From: Chryseobacterium arachidis
GTDB lineage: Bacteria > Bacteroidota > Bacteroidia > Flavobacteriales > Weeksellaceae
DNA length: 64,000 nt
Assembly: GCF_900129245.1 (NCBI RefSeq)
Contig: NZ_FQUT01000001.1
Span: 434,001-498,000 of the forward strand
Direction of reading: 5' to 3'
Program-made: the position numbers and the translations under genes
Part shown: positions 7,981-17,163 of the stretch, in pieces
Layout: each line of letters begins with the position of its first letter
Numbering within the stretch: the stretch's first letter is position 1
Notes under the pieces: model-generated
Databases searched by the model: none
Seen by the model: the letters and a program-made list of their open reading frames with translations, nothing else
What the model was told of the DNA's origin: nothing

Positions 7981-10900
7981 ATGTTAAATAGGAGGACAAG
8001 AAGTTTATTTTTGGCTTTATTTTTTGTTTTTGTAAATTGTTTCGTCTTTGCCCAAACTCGTGACGGTAAGGGTGTTGTAAGTAAACAGACCCCCGAAAAC
8101 ATGAAAGCCGGAGCTTTTATCGATGTGAATGCGGCCGGATATCCGGAATCTAATTACAGTATAACGCAATTGGTAAAAGATGTATTGATAAGTGGAGGTT
8201 CCACTTGCTCGGCGGCGAATGTAAGCAACGTAGTAGTTTCTCCTAACTTACCCATTTCGGATCCAAACAGAAGCTGGGGATATTTTAATAAAGCAACTAC
8301 AAATTTTCCTTTTGCTAAGGGGATTGTGCTTACGACCGGATACGCGAGGAAAGCTGGGAATAACCTTCAGGGAACTTTAAGTGATCCTCTTCCTACTGCG
8401 GGAGATGCTGATTTGGCTGCAGCTTTATCAGTTCCGAATTCAGAATTACACGATGCCACTTATATTGAATTTGATTTTGTACCGGCTTCTACCAAGGTAA
8501 CATTCAGATATCTGTTTGCATCGAAAGAATATCAGTCTAATTTCCCATGTAATATAAGTGATGGTTTTGCATTACTATTAAAACCTGTAGGAGGTGCTTA
8601 CACCAATTTGGCAGTGCTTCCGGGAGGTGCAGGCCCGGTAAGTGTTACCAATATCCGTCCTGCAATATCAACTTCTACGGGAAGCTGTGCAGCTTCCAAT
8701 GCCTCTTATTTTGCGGGATATAATAATCCTCAGATAGAAACGAATTTTAATGGAAGAACAATTCCTTTAACGGCAACTGCAACTGTAGTTCCTGGGCAGA
8801 CGTATCATTTCAAAATGGTGTTGGCAGATTATCAGGATTCGAATTTTGATTCATCAGTTTTTCTGGAAGCAGGATCTTTTGATATCGGCGTTCAGTTGCT
8901 AAACCCTGCGGGGGTAGCACTTCCGCCTTCCATTAATGTGTGTGATAATGCACCTCAGGTGTTAACAGCTTCTGTTCAGGGTGGTGGGGCCACATATCAG
9001 TGGTTGCTAGGAACAACTCCGATACCCGGAGCTACCAATTCTTCTTACACGGCAACACAGCCGGGAGTTTATACGGTTCAGGTATTTTTACCTGGGAATA
9101 CATGTCCGGGAACAGCATCAATTACCATAGTGGGAGGAACGTCTCCAACTGTTCAAAATGCAACCCTCACTGCCTGTTATACTGCTGGAAATGCGATATT
9201 TGATTTAACTTCGGCACAAGCAACGATAAGTACCACACCGGGAGCAACTTTCGCTTATTATGTGAATTTGGCGGATGCCAACGCAGGAAATACAAGCACA
9301 ATTGCTGTTCCTACAGCATTTTCAAGTCCCGGGCAGACGGTGTATGTCTTGGTTAAGAACGGATTCTGTTCCAAGGTCGCAGAACTGCAATTGGTTAAGG
9401 CGCCACAAATGACGGCAACCATTGCACCACCAACTGTACTGACCTGTACGAATTCGCAAATTACTCTAAACGCTTCTGCTTCTGTTTTTCCTGCCGGATC
9501 TACCTTCAGCTGGACGACAACAGGCGGAAATATAGTGTCAGGCGGAAATACATTAAATCCTGTTGTGAATACAGCAGGGGTTTATACTTTAACAATTTCA
9601 AATACCTATCAGCCGGGTAATCTTACCTGTACAGCAACGGCAAATGTTACGGTAACGGGAGACAGTGCTCCTCCGGCAACAGGATTAACGGCATCAAAAA
9701 TATTAATTTGCTTAGGAGAATCAGTTACTTTAACGGCATCGGGAGGGGCTACCTATAATTGGGTAGGGTTACCGGGTACAGGCGCTACGCAAACAGTTTC
9801 ACCTACTACTGCAACGACTTATACCGTAACCGCAGTCGGTGCTAATGGTTGTGTTTCGCAGACTCCTGCAACCATCACAATTAACGTTTCTCAACCTATT
9901 ACTGTACAGAATGCTACATTATTTAAATGTTACCAGACTGGAGGAATCAATTTTGATTTAACGGAAGCTCAGCCACAGATTACTTCAGCATCAGGTGTTA
10001 CTTTCGCTTATTATCTGAATGTGGCAGATGCCAATGCAGGAAATACTAATACAATTCCGGTTCCTACTTCTTTTAACAGTGCAGGAGGGCAGACGATATA
10101 TGTTTTGGTGGTAAGTGGCGGATGTAGATATGTGGTTACACTGCAGTTATTGTCAACACCACAAACTACCTTAACGATTGCGCCTCCTTCGCAGATAACC
10201 TGTACAAATCCTCAGGCAACATTAGATGCATCAGCATCAGTAATTCCTACAGGTTCGACGATTGCGTGGACAACAACCGGAGGAAATATTGTTTCGGGAG
10301 CTAATACCTTAACACCTGTTGTAAATGCAGGTGGTGTTTACACTTTAACAGTTACTAATGTCAATCAACCGGGCAGCTTAAGCTGTACTTACACGGCAAA
10401 TGTTACGGTTGTTCAGAATACAACACCTCCAACGGTTACTTTAACGGCTTCTGTTCTTCAGATCTGTTCAGGAGAGTCAGTTACTCTAACGGCATCAGGA
10501 GGAGCTACCTATAATTGGGGTGGCGGACTTCCCGGAAATGGCAATACACAGGTTGTTTCACCTACTCAGAATACAGTATATACCGTAACTGCGGTAGGAG
10601 CAAATGGATGTGTTTCAACAAATACGGCAAGCATTACAATCATTGTAGCTCCGCCGGTGGCAGTTTTGTCTGCTTCTAAGTCTAAAATATGTGTAGGTGA
10701 GTCTGTAACCCTTACGGCAACGGGAGGAGTTACTTACGAATGGATAGGACTACCGGGTAACGGAAATACGCAGATCGTATCACCAACTGTTACTACAGAA
10801 TATTCTGTATTTGCATTAGGTGGCAACGGATGTAAAGTGCTGAATCCAACTAAGATTACCATTGAAGTGGTTCCTGCTATTGTATCTACACTAGAAGATG

Positions 10901-11574
10901 TATATGTCTGCGCAGGAGATTTCGGGATATTAGATGCCGGATCAGGACCAGGTTATACTTATTTGTGGAGTAACGGTGCTACGACGCAAACGATCTCTGT
11001 AAATACACCTGGAATATATTCTGTGACCATAAACAACGGAACCTGTACCAAAGTTTTCAGTGCCCAGCTTATTAATCCTACCCTGCCTCAGTTTACGGAT
11101 GTGAAGTATGAGAATCATGTGCTTACTATATCTGCAACCAATCCTTCCGGAGGAACTTTGGAGTTTTCAAACGACGGAGGATCAACATGGCAGCCTTCCA
11201 ATATTTTCTATAATATCTTAGATAATACCAATTATAATTTAATGGTAAGGGTAAAAGATGCTAAGTGCGGTACATCGATTTCTTATTTTACATTTGTTGT
11301 TATGAATGCAATTACCCCTAACTCTGATGGTAAGAATGATACTGTAGACTTTACAGGGATTAGTAAGTATAATAACTTTGCTGCTTCCATATTCGACAGA
11401 TACGGTCAGGAAGTATTTAAAGCAAGTAATGATGATACGGTGTGGTATGGATTCCTAAGAGGAAGTATTGCATTGCCAACGGCTACTTACTGGTATAGAG
11501 TACAGTGGGAAAATCCTGCAAGTAAGAAGTTAGAGCTTCGTTCAGGATGGATATTACTGAAAAATAGAAATTAA
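7981..11574 (+). CDS. Choice-of-anchor-L secreted protein with type B T9SS sorting domain (copy 2, expanded)
   Basis: The 1197-residue protein has the same plan as its neighbours: signal peptide ending FVFAQ, the conserved MKAGAFIDVNAAGY entry, choice-of-anchor-L domain to about residue 310, Ig-like domains, and a type B sorting tail from about residue 1110 (ITPNSDGKNDTVDF) to GWILLKNRN. It is about 400 residues longer because a module of about 251 residues (VQNATL strand block plus two Ig-like domains) is present twice, at nucleotides about 9151-9903 and 9904-10650, and a further ICxGESVTL Ig domain follows. The repeated domains are Thr-, Ala- and Gly-rich. It should be a surface-displayed T9SS substrate; the binding target is unknown. 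Confidence 0.9.
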   Translation: MLNRRTRSLFLALFFVFVNCFVFAQTRDGKGVVSKQTPENMKAGAFIDVNAAGYPESNYSITQLVKDVLISGGSTCSAANVSNVVVSPNLPISDPNRSWGYFNKATTNFPFAKGIVLTTGYARKAGNNLQGTLSDPLPTAGDADLAAALSVPNSELHDATYIEFDFVPASTKVTFRYLFASKEYQSNFPCNISDGFALLLKPVGGAYTNLAVLPGGAGPVSVTNIRPAISTSTGSCAASNASYFAGYNNPQIETNFNGRTIPLTATATVVPGQTYHFKMVLADYQDSNFDSSVFLEAGSFDIGVQLLNPAGVALPPSINVCDNAPQVLTASVQGGGATYQWLLGTTPIPGATNSSYTATQPGVYTVQVFLPGNTCPGTASITIVGGTSPTVQNATLTACYTAGNAIFDLTSAQATISTTPGATFAYYVNLADANAGNTSTIAVPTAFSSPGQTVYVLVKNGFCSKVAELQLVKAPQMTATIAPPTVLTCTNSQITLNASASVFPAGSTFSWTTTGGNIVSGGNTLNPVVNTAGVYTLTISNTYQPGNLTCTATANVTVTGDSAPPATGLTASKILICLGESVTLTASGGATYNWVGLPGTGATQTVSPTTATTYTVTAVGANGCVSQTPATITINVSQPITVQNATLFKCYQTGGINFDLTEAQPQITSASGVTFAYYLNVADANAGNTNTIPVPTSFNSAGGQTIYVLVVSGGCRYVVTLQLLSTPQTTLTIAPPSQITCTNPQATLDASASVIPTGSTIAWTTTGGNIVSGANTLTPVVNAGGVYTLTVTNVNQPGSLSCTYTANVTVVQNTTPPTVTLTASVLQICSGESVTLTASGGATYNWGGGLPGNGNTQVVSPTQNTVYTVTAVGANGCVSTNTASITIIVAPPVAVLSASKSKICVGESVTLTATGGVTYEWIGLPGNGNTQIVSPTVTTEYSVFALGGNGCKVLNPTKITIEVVPAIVSTLEDVYVCAGDFGILDAGSGPGYTYLWSNGATTQTISVNTPGIYSVTINNGTCTKVFSAQLINPTLPQFTDVKYENHVLTISATNPSGGTLEFSNDGGSTWQPSNIFYNILDNTNYNLMVRVKDAKCGTSISYFTFVVMNAITPNSDGKNDTVDFTGISKYNNFAASIFDRYGQEVFKASNDDTVWYGFLRGSIALPTATYWYRVQWENPASKKLELRSGWILLKNRN
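9151..10650 (+). repeat. Internal duplication of an approximately 753-bp module
   Basis: The protein segments starting VQNATLTACYTAGNAIFDL and VQNATLFKCYQTGGINFDL are 753 bases apart. Both run through AYY-NxADANAGNT, TTTGGNIVSG and SVTLTASGGATYNW, so the module is duplicated head to tail. Divergence is clear at both DNA and protein level, so the duplication is not recent. Confidence 0.75.
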
Positions 11575-11599
11575 ATAAATAATCTTTCTGTGAAATAAC

Positions 11600-11635
11600 A
11601 AAAAAGCTTCCTGTTTTATCTGGAAGCTTTTTTTT
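11600..11635 (+). terminator. Rho-independent terminator
   Basis: AAAAAAGCTTCC and GGAAGCTTTTTT form a stem with a 10-base loop and a long T run, 26 bases after the stop of copy 2. Confidence 0.85.
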
Positions 11636-11681
11636 GTCCTAAAAAAAATGAAATATATGTGAGATTTATTCAAAAAAAAAT

Positions 11682-11689
11682 TAAATTTG
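11682..11689 (+). promoter_or_regulatory. -7 promoter element of third choice-of-anchor-L gene
   Basis: TAAATTTG matches TAnnTTTG and lies 16 bases before the ATG at 11706, the same spacing as in the other two copies. No convincing -33 TTG was seen. Confidence 0.5.
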
Positions 11690-11705
11690 TTGAAACAAAA
11701 TTATT

Positions 11706-14078
11706 ATGAAGAGATATCTACTAACGTTTTCTTTATTCATAGCCTCCTCGTCGAGTCTCTTTTATTCTCAGACAATTACTCCAAGAAAACCCCAAAAAGA
11801 AAAAGCGTCAAGCTTGACAATGAAAGCCGGGGCTTTTATCGATGTAAATGCTGCAGGATATAATCCGTCGAACTATGATCCTTTACAATTGGTGAAAGAT
11901 GTTCTCATCTCATCTGGAACAAATTCCTGCGTGACACCAAACGTATCGAATGTCCAGGTGACTCCGGCGCTACCAGCTACGAGCCCAAACAGATCTTGGG
12001 GATATTTTCACAAAGGCACGACCAATTTCCCTTTTACAGATGGAATCGTTTTGATGACCGGGTATGTAAACAAAGCTGGAAACAACTATATAAGTACTAC
12101 TCTGGGAGATGCGCTTCAGACGGGAAGTGACCCGGATCTTGTGGCTGCTACCAACCCGTCAGTTAATATCAATGATGCGGTTATTTTGGAGTTCGACTTT
12201 GTACCGACATCCAGCCAGGTGAAATTTAATTATTTATTTGCTTCTGAAGAATATACGGGGACTTTCCCTTGTAGTTTTTCTGATGCATTTGCACTTCTTC
12301 TAAAACCAACTTCAGGAGGACCTTATGTAAATATGGCCATTGTGCCTGCACCTGGTACAGGACCTGTAAGTGTAACGAATATTCACCCACAAAACAGTTT
12401 CAGTGGTTTTGATATGGGATGTGGTGCGCCTAACGCAGCTTTTTTCGGAGGGTACAACACCGCAAATATTGAAACTAACTTTAACGGGAGAACAACACCT
12501 TTTACAGCAACAGCAACGGTTACTCCGGGTCAGTCTTATCACTTTAAGATGGTGTTAGGGGATGCATCGGATACAAGTTACGATTCTGCGGTTTTCCTGG
12601 AAGGTGGATCCTTTAACATTGGTGTAGAGCTTCAGGATCCGTCCGGAGCCGTTTTACCGGAAGAAATTAACGTTTGTGACAATGTTCCACAGGTGATTAC
12701 AGCTTCTGTAAGTGACCCTAACATGGCATATCAGTGGTTCTTTAACGGAAATCCAATTCCGGGGGCAACAACCCCTACTGTTACGGCAACACAACCTGGA
12801 AACTACGAAATTCAGGTAACTTTCCCTGGAAACCCTTGTCCTGGAAAAGCAAATATTAAAATTAATGGAGGGTTTACTCCGGCAGCAGTTGATGCTTCTT
12901 TACTGCTTTGTACAACTCCTGATGTTACCTGGTTTGATTTGACCAATGCCATGCCATCAATCAGTACAACACCAGGGGCAATATTCCATTTTTATGTAAA
13001 TCAGGCAGATGCTATAGCTCAGAATAATAATTATATTCAGGACATTTTACATTACAATGGAAACGACGGCCAGATCTTATATGTGGTAGTTTCCAACGGA
13101 GCGTTCTGTAGCAAGATGGTTAAACTTACTTTGTTAAAAGAAACAACTCCTACAGCTAATGTAGTGGCCTCAAAAATTAAAATATGTCCTGGAGATACTG
13201 TAGATTTTACAGCAACAGGAGGGACAACGTATCAGTGGGCGAATTTTTCAGGTACAGGCAATACACAAACTGCAACAGTATACAATACAACAACGTTTTC
13301 AGTGTATGCAATAGGGCCAAAAGGATGTAAATCTTTACAGCCTGCAAAAATTACCGTTGAAGTGGTTCCTGAACTCACTTCGCCATTAAGAGATGTTGAA
13401 ATGTGTCAGGGAGACAGGGTAACTCTGGACGCGGGCGCAGGACCCAACTACACTTATCTGTGGAGTACAGGTGCTATTACAAGAACAATTGACGTAGATC
13501 AATGGGGTATCTATACCGTAACGATTAAGAACGGATTCTGCGAAAGAACGTTTACAGCCAAAGTAATGGCGGCGGCGTCTCCGTTTGTTTCAAACTTAGA
13601 TTACAGCAATAATACTTTAACGATTACGGCGCAGGTTCCGATGATCAATAATATTCCTCAGACGGTTGAGTATTCTGTGGACGGTGGGATTTCTTGGCAG
13701 GATTCCAATGTATTTCCAGGTCTTCTGAATAACACGAAATACGATATTCAGGTAAGGACGGTAGGTACACATTGTGTGGGAGCATTAGAATTCTTCACAT
13801 TGAATATTGCAAACATTATCACTCCGAATCAGGATGGTGTAAACGATACATTGGATCTTACGGCGCTTGGAGGGTTTAATAACTTTACAGGTTCTATCTA
13901 TGATAGATACGGTTCTGAGATTTTCAGATTCACAAAACAAAGTCCGATCTGGGACGGAACTCTGGTAGGGAAGAGATTGCCAACAGCAACATATTGGTAC
14001 AAATTCAACTTCCAGTATCCAAAATCGAAAGCAAATATGAGCCAGTCTGGCTGGATCATGCTTAAGAACAGAGAATAA
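11706..14078 (+). CDS. Choice-of-anchor-L secreted protein with type B T9SS sorting domain (copy 3)
   Basis: This 790-residue paralog has a signal peptide (LLTFSLFIASSSSLFYSQ), then MKAGAFIDVNAAGYNPSNYD and a choice-of-anchor-L domain with WGYFHKGTTNFPFTDG and FNYLFASEEYTGTFPCSFSD. Ig-like domains follow, with ICPGDTVDFTATGGTTYQW as one example. A type B T9SS tail runs from about residue 705 (ITPNQDGVNDTLDL) to GWIMLKNRE. Its architecture and length are closest to copy 1. Each of the three genes has its own promoter-like element and terminator, so they look like separate transcription units made by tandem duplication. Surface location is well supported by the tail; function is not known. Confidence 0.9.
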   Translation: MKRYLLTFSLFIASSSSLFYSQTITPRKPQKEKASSLTMKAGAFIDVNAAGYNPSNYDPLQLVKDVLISSGTNSCVTPNVSNVQVTPALPATSPNRSWGYFHKGTTNFPFTDGIVLMTGYVNKAGNNYISTTLGDALQTGSDPDLVAATNPSVNINDAVILEFDFVPTSSQVKFNYLFASEEYTGTFPCSFSDAFALLLKPTSGGPYVNMAIVPAPGTGPVSVTNIHPQNSFSGFDMGCGAPNAAFFGGYNTANIETNFNGRTTPFTATATVTPGQSYHFKMVLGDASDTSYDSAVFLEGGSFNIGVELQDPSGAVLPEEINVCDNVPQVITASVSDPNMAYQWFFNGNPIPGATTPTVTATQPGNYEIQVTFPGNPCPGKANIKINGGFTPAAVDASLLLCTTPDVTWFDLTNAMPSISTTPGAIFHFYVNQADAIAQNNNYIQDILHYNGNDGQILYVVVSNGAFCSKMVKLTLLKETTPTANVVASKIKICPGDTVDFTATGGTTYQWANFSGTGNTQTATVYNTTTFSVYAIGPKGCKSLQPAKITVEVVPELTSPLRDVEMCQGDRVTLDAGAGPNYTYLWSTGAITRTIDVDQWGIYTVTIKNGFCERTFTAKVMAAASPFVSNLDYSNNTLTITAQVPMINNIPQTVEYSVDGGISWQDSNVFPGLLNNTKYDIQVRTVGTHCVGALEFFTLNIANIITPNQDGVNDTLDLTALGGFNNFTGSIYDRYGSEIFRFTKQSPIWDGTLVGKRLPTATYWYKFNFQYPKSKANMSQSGWIMLKNRE

Positions 14079-14102
14079 TAAGAATAAATAATACAAAAAA
14101 AT

Positions 14103-14131
14103 AAAGCCCTTCAAGAAATTGAGGGGCTTTT
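14103..14131. terminator. Bidirectional terminator hairpin
   Basis: AAAGCCCTTCAA pairs with TTGAGGGGCTTT around a GAAA loop (one wobble pair), with A-rich and T-rich flanks. It lies between the convergent copy 3 gene and rsmA and could serve both. Confidence 0.75.
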
Positions 14132-14183
14132 GGTTTTTATTGATTATTAAAATTAGATAGACTGTATTTACTTTTAAAATCTA

Positions 14184-14954
14184 TTATAAATTTTCTTTCC
14201 AAAGCTGAGTGAAAGAAATAAAATCCATTACGCTTAATTCTTCAGCTCTTTTATCCATAAATTCATGTGTCTTCAACGGTTCAGGAATATTTAAAACTTT
14301 CAGGGCGTTAGACAATTTCTTCCTTCTTTGATTGAAACCGGCTTTTACGATTTGTTTAAATAAAACCTCATTACCCGTTAAGCCTTCTTTAGGATTTCTG
14401 GTAATTCTGATGACTCCTGATTTTACTTTCGGTGGCGGATTAAATACATTTTCATGAACCGTGAACATATACGAAGTATCATAATAAGCCTGGATCAGAA
14501 CCGACAAAATCCCATAATCTTTTGTTCTCGGTACTGCGGCAGTTCTCTCTGCAACTTCTTTCTGGAACATTCCCACCATCTCAGGAATCAGCTCATAATG
14601 ATCGATGATCTGAAACAGAATCTGTGAAGAAATATTATAAGGAAAGTTTCCGATGATGGCAATTTGCTCTCCTTTTGTAAACTGGAAATCCTGTTTTAAA
14701 AAGTCACCGACAAAAGTCTCTTCAGTTACTTTAGAATAGTTGTTTTTTAGGTATTCAATAGATTCTTTATCAATTTCTGCCAAGTAGATATTCTGGTCTT
14801 TTTCCAGAAGGTATTTGGTGAGAACGCCCATTCCGGGACCCACTTCCATTACCTTATTGTAGCCCTCAAAACTAAGACCGTCTACGATTTTTTTTGCGAT
14901 GTTTTCATCTGTCAGAAAGTGCTGACCAAGATGCTTTTTTGCTTTTACACTCAA
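14184..14954 (-). CDS. rsmA: 16S rRNA (adenine1518/1519-N6)-dimethyltransferase
   Basis: The 256-residue enzyme (KsgA family) uses S-adenosylmethionine to dimethylate two adjacent adenines in the 3'-terminal hairpin of 16S rRNA late in small-subunit assembly. The N-terminal KKHLGQHFLTD is the family hallmark. The SAM motif I is VMEVGPGMGVLTKYLL, and the catalytic motif IV is IIGNFPYNISSQILF. The C-terminal helical domain includes FNQRRKKLSNAL. The start is a TTG (MSVKAKKHLG), with the conserved sequence only seven residues in. It is divergent from ftsX, with about 90 bases between them. Confidence 0.96.
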   Translation of the reverse strand: MSVKAKKHLGQHFLTDENIAKKIVDGLSFEGYNKVMEVGPGMGVLTKYLLEKDQNIYLAEIDKESIEYLKNNYSKVTEETFVGDFLKQDFQFTKGEQIAIIGNFPYNISSQILFQIIDHYELIPEMVGMFQKEVAERTAAVPRTKDYGILSVLIQAYYDTSYMFTVHENVFNPPPKVKSGVIRITRNPKEGLTGNEVLFKQIVKAGFNQRRKKLSNALKVLNIPEPLKTHEFMDKRAEELSVMDFISFTQLWKENL

Positions 14955-15046
14955 TGTTTTTTATGATTTTATTAACAGTGATTTTCTCTTTTTCGTTCCC
15001 AAATTTCGGAAGATTTTTTCTATTTTAGCCAAAAATTTTAATATTA

Positions 15047-15946
15047 ATGGCTAAATCTGTAGATGAGTTTAATAAGAAAAGGCTTAGGTCTAGCAATATT
15101 ACAGTAGTAATAAGTATCGCCTTAGTGTTATTTTTGTTAGGATTAATGGGACTTATTTTAATCAATGCCCAAAAATATTCCGACTATATCAAAGAGCAGC
15201 TTGTAGTAAATGCTTACTTTGATGAAAATTATGATGCTAAAGATTCTGTAAAAATTGCAAAAATGGAAGCTGAGGTTTTCAAAGAAATTCAGACGTTGGC
15301 TCCCGTAAAAAAAGCGACTTATATTACCAGAGAAATGGCATCTAAGGAAGCAAAGAAAAGTATGGGAATCGATGCCGATGCACTTTTCGAAGAAAACATT
15401 TTTCCTTCATCTATAGAAATTGCTTTAAAGCCTGAATATGTAGATCCCGCAAAGATCGACGGTGCTATCAAAGCCATTAAAGCTGTTCCTGGAGTTATTG
15501 ATGTAAAAAATGACAGCACCTTGATGGTGGAAGTTTACAACAATCTGAGCAGAATTCTTAAATGGATCTTAGGCTTTTCCATTTTATTTTTAATCTTAGC
15601 GGTTGTATTGATCAATAATTCAATCCGTCTGAAAATATTCTCCAAAAGATTTATCATTAAAACCATGCAGCTGGTAGGGGCAAAGAGAAGATTTATCCTG
15701 AAGCCGTTTATCATCGAAGCAGTAATTTTAGGAGCAATAGGCTCTGTAATCGGTCTGTTGGCTTTATTCGGAGTTTGGTATTACTTTACAAGCCAGATCG
15801 GTTCTGCATTTGTACAGGATAACAATCAATATTTCTGGCTGGTGCTTTTAGTGCTTGGAGTGGGGATCTTCATTACGGTTTTAAGCACAGTGATTGCAAC
15901 CTGGAGATTCTTAAGATCAAACGTTGACGACTTATATTACTCTTAA
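15047..15946 (+). CDS. ftsX: Cell division protein FtsX (ABC-type permease)
   Basis: The protein has 299 residues with the FtsX arrangement. A first TM helix is at about 18-40, then a periplasmic domain of about 130 residues, and three more helices at about 170-195, 222-248 and 262-287 around the FtsX/MacB-type core (KTMQLVGAKRRFILKPFIIEA). With the ATPase FtsE it couples cytoplasmic ATP hydrolysis to cell-wall hydrolase activation at the septum. No ftsE is in this window, as is usual for Bacteroidota where ftsE lies elsewhere. The DUF3098 gene follows after two bases and uppP after a hairpin, a gene order I recall as common in Flavobacteriia. Confidence 0.92.
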   Translation: MAKSVDEFNKKRLRSSNITVVISIALVLFLLGLMGLILINAQKYSDYIKEQLVVNAYFDENYDAKDSVKIAKMEAEVFKEIQTLAPVKKATYITREMASKEAKKSMGIDADALFEENIFPSSIEIALKPEYVDPAKIDGAIKAIKAVPGVIDVKNDSTLMVEVYNNLSRILKWILGFSILFLILAVVLINNSIRLKIFSKRFIIKTMQLVGAKRRFILKPFIIEAVILGAIGSVIGLLALFGVWYYFTSQIGSAFVQDNNQYFWLVLLVLGVGIFITVLSTVIATWRFLRSNVDDLYYS

Positions 15947-15948
15947 AA

Positions 15949-16248
15949 ATGAGCAAAAAAACAAATAAATTTTCCGCCGATAATTTCGGGAAAGAAACAA
16001 CCGAAGCTTCACAGGAAAACACTTTTTATTTCGGAAAAGAAAACTTTAAGTGGATGCTTATCGGCCTTGCATGTATTGTTGTAGGTTTCCTTCTGATGAT
16101 GGGGCCTGATGCCAATACTGTAGACGGTAAGTATGATCCGAATTCCTGGAACGAAGGGATTTTTTCCATCCGCAGAATCAGAATTGCACCGCTGCTTGTT
16201 GTAGCAGGTTTTGCCATCGAGGTATATGCGATTTTAAAAAGGAAATAG
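15949..16248 (+). CDS. DUF3098 family small membrane protein
   Basis: The 99-residue protein has a polar N-terminus of about 35 residues and two TM helices (WMLIGLACIVVGFLLMM and IAPLLVVAGFAIEVYAIL). The short loop between them contains GPDANTVDGKYDPNSWNEG. This matches the DUF3098 family, which is found next to ftsX in Bacteroidota. It starts two bases after the ftsX stop. A cell-envelope or division role is inferred only from the neighbours. Confidence 0.85.
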   Translation: MSKKTNKFSADNFGKETTEASQENTFYFGKENFKWMLIGLACIVVGFLLMMGPDANTVDGKYDPNSWNEGIFSIRRIRIAPLLVVAGFAIEVYAILKRK

Positions 16249-16266
16249 AAAATACATTTTATTCGA

Positions 16267-16324
16267 AGATTAAGAAATTCGGAAATTTGGGACCTACGGT
16301 TCGGATTTCTAAGTTTCTTAATCT
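16267..16324 (+). terminator. Hairpin between DUF3098 and uppP
   Basis: AGATTAAGAAA (16267-16277) and TTTCTTAATCT (16314-16324) are perfect 11-bp arms, with partly complementary sequence between them, and are followed by TTTAATTTT. It may be a partial terminator or an mRNA-stabilising structure inside the ftsX-uppP run. Confidence 0.55.
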
Positions 16325-16342
16325 TTTAATTTTAAATAAATT

Positions 16343-17161
16343 ATGGATTTAATCAAGGCAATTATTATTGCTATCATTGAGGGATTAACGGAATATCTTC
16401 CAATTTCTTCAACAGCTCATATGGGTTTTACAGCCAATTTAATGGGCTTGGAAGAAACAGAATTTTTAAAAATGTTTCAGGTCTCCATTCAGTTTGGGGC
16501 CATTCTTTCTGTGGTAGTTGCTTACTGGAAGAAATTCTTTGATTTGAAAAATCTTCAGTTTTACTTTAAACTGGCTTTTGCAGTGGTTCCGGCCTTGGTT
16601 TTGGGATATTTATTTGATGATAAAATCGAAGCCGTTTTAGGAAATCAGATCGCGATTTCATCGGTTTTGGTTCTTGGTGGTGTTGTTTTACTGTTTGCCG
16701 ACGAATGGTTTAAAAATCCTAAAATCGATGACGAAAAAGGGATTACCGTGAGAAATGCAATCACCATTGGTTTCTGGCAGTGTTTAGCCATGATGCCCGG
16801 AACGAGCAGGAGTGCTGCTTCCATTATCGGTGGAATGGCACAGGGATTAACAAGAAAAGCGGCAGCAGAGTTTTCATTCTTTTTGGCAGTTCCGACGATG
16901 TTGGCGGTGACAGTTTATTCCGTTTTTGTAAAAACATGGGGTAAGGAAACAGCTAATCCGCAAAAAGGATATGAAATGATCATGTCTTCACAGGATCATA
17001 TTACGATTTTTATTGTCGGAAATGTTGTGGCATTTATCGTGGCTTTAATTGCTATCAAAGCATTCATTGGTGTTTTAAATAAATATGGTTTCAAGCCATG
17101 GGGCTGGTACCGTATTTTCGTAGGAGTAGCTTTGTTGATTTATTTTTATTTCTTTAAATAA
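16343..17161 (+). CDS. uppP: Undecaprenyl-diphosphatase (BacA/UppP)
   Basis: The 272-residue integral membrane enzyme dephosphorylates undecaprenyl diphosphate, recycling the lipid carrier used for peptidoglycan and other wall polymers. Overexpression of this family gives bacitracin resistance. The two active-site blocks are present: EGLTEYLPISSTAHM near the N-terminus (Glu13, Glu17 and the Ser-Ser-Thr) and MMPGTSRSAASIIGGM in the middle. About eight hydrophobic helices follow the family pattern. It stands between DUF3098 and truB, separated from truB by a hypothetical gene that starts two bases after its stop. Confidence 0.95.
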   Translation: MDLIKAIIIAIIEGLTEYLPISSTAHMGFTANLMGLEETEFLKMFQVSIQFGAILSVVVAYWKKFFDLKNLQFYFKLAFAVVPALVLGYLFDDKIEAVLGNQIAISSVLVLGGVVLLFADEWFKNPKIDDEKGITVRNAITIGFWQCLAMMPGTSRSAASIIGGMAQGLTRKAAAEFSFFLAVPTMLAVTVYSVFVKTWGKETANPQKGYEMIMSSQDHITIFIVGNVVAFIVALIAIKAFIGVLNKYGFKPWGWYRIFVGVALLIYFYFFK

Positions 17162-17163
17162 AA

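Noticed and set aside
12312-12542. Cys/Arg-rich open frame on the minus strand
   Set aside because: It lies entirely within the third choice-of-anchor-L gene, whose own frame is strongly supported, and shows no motif.
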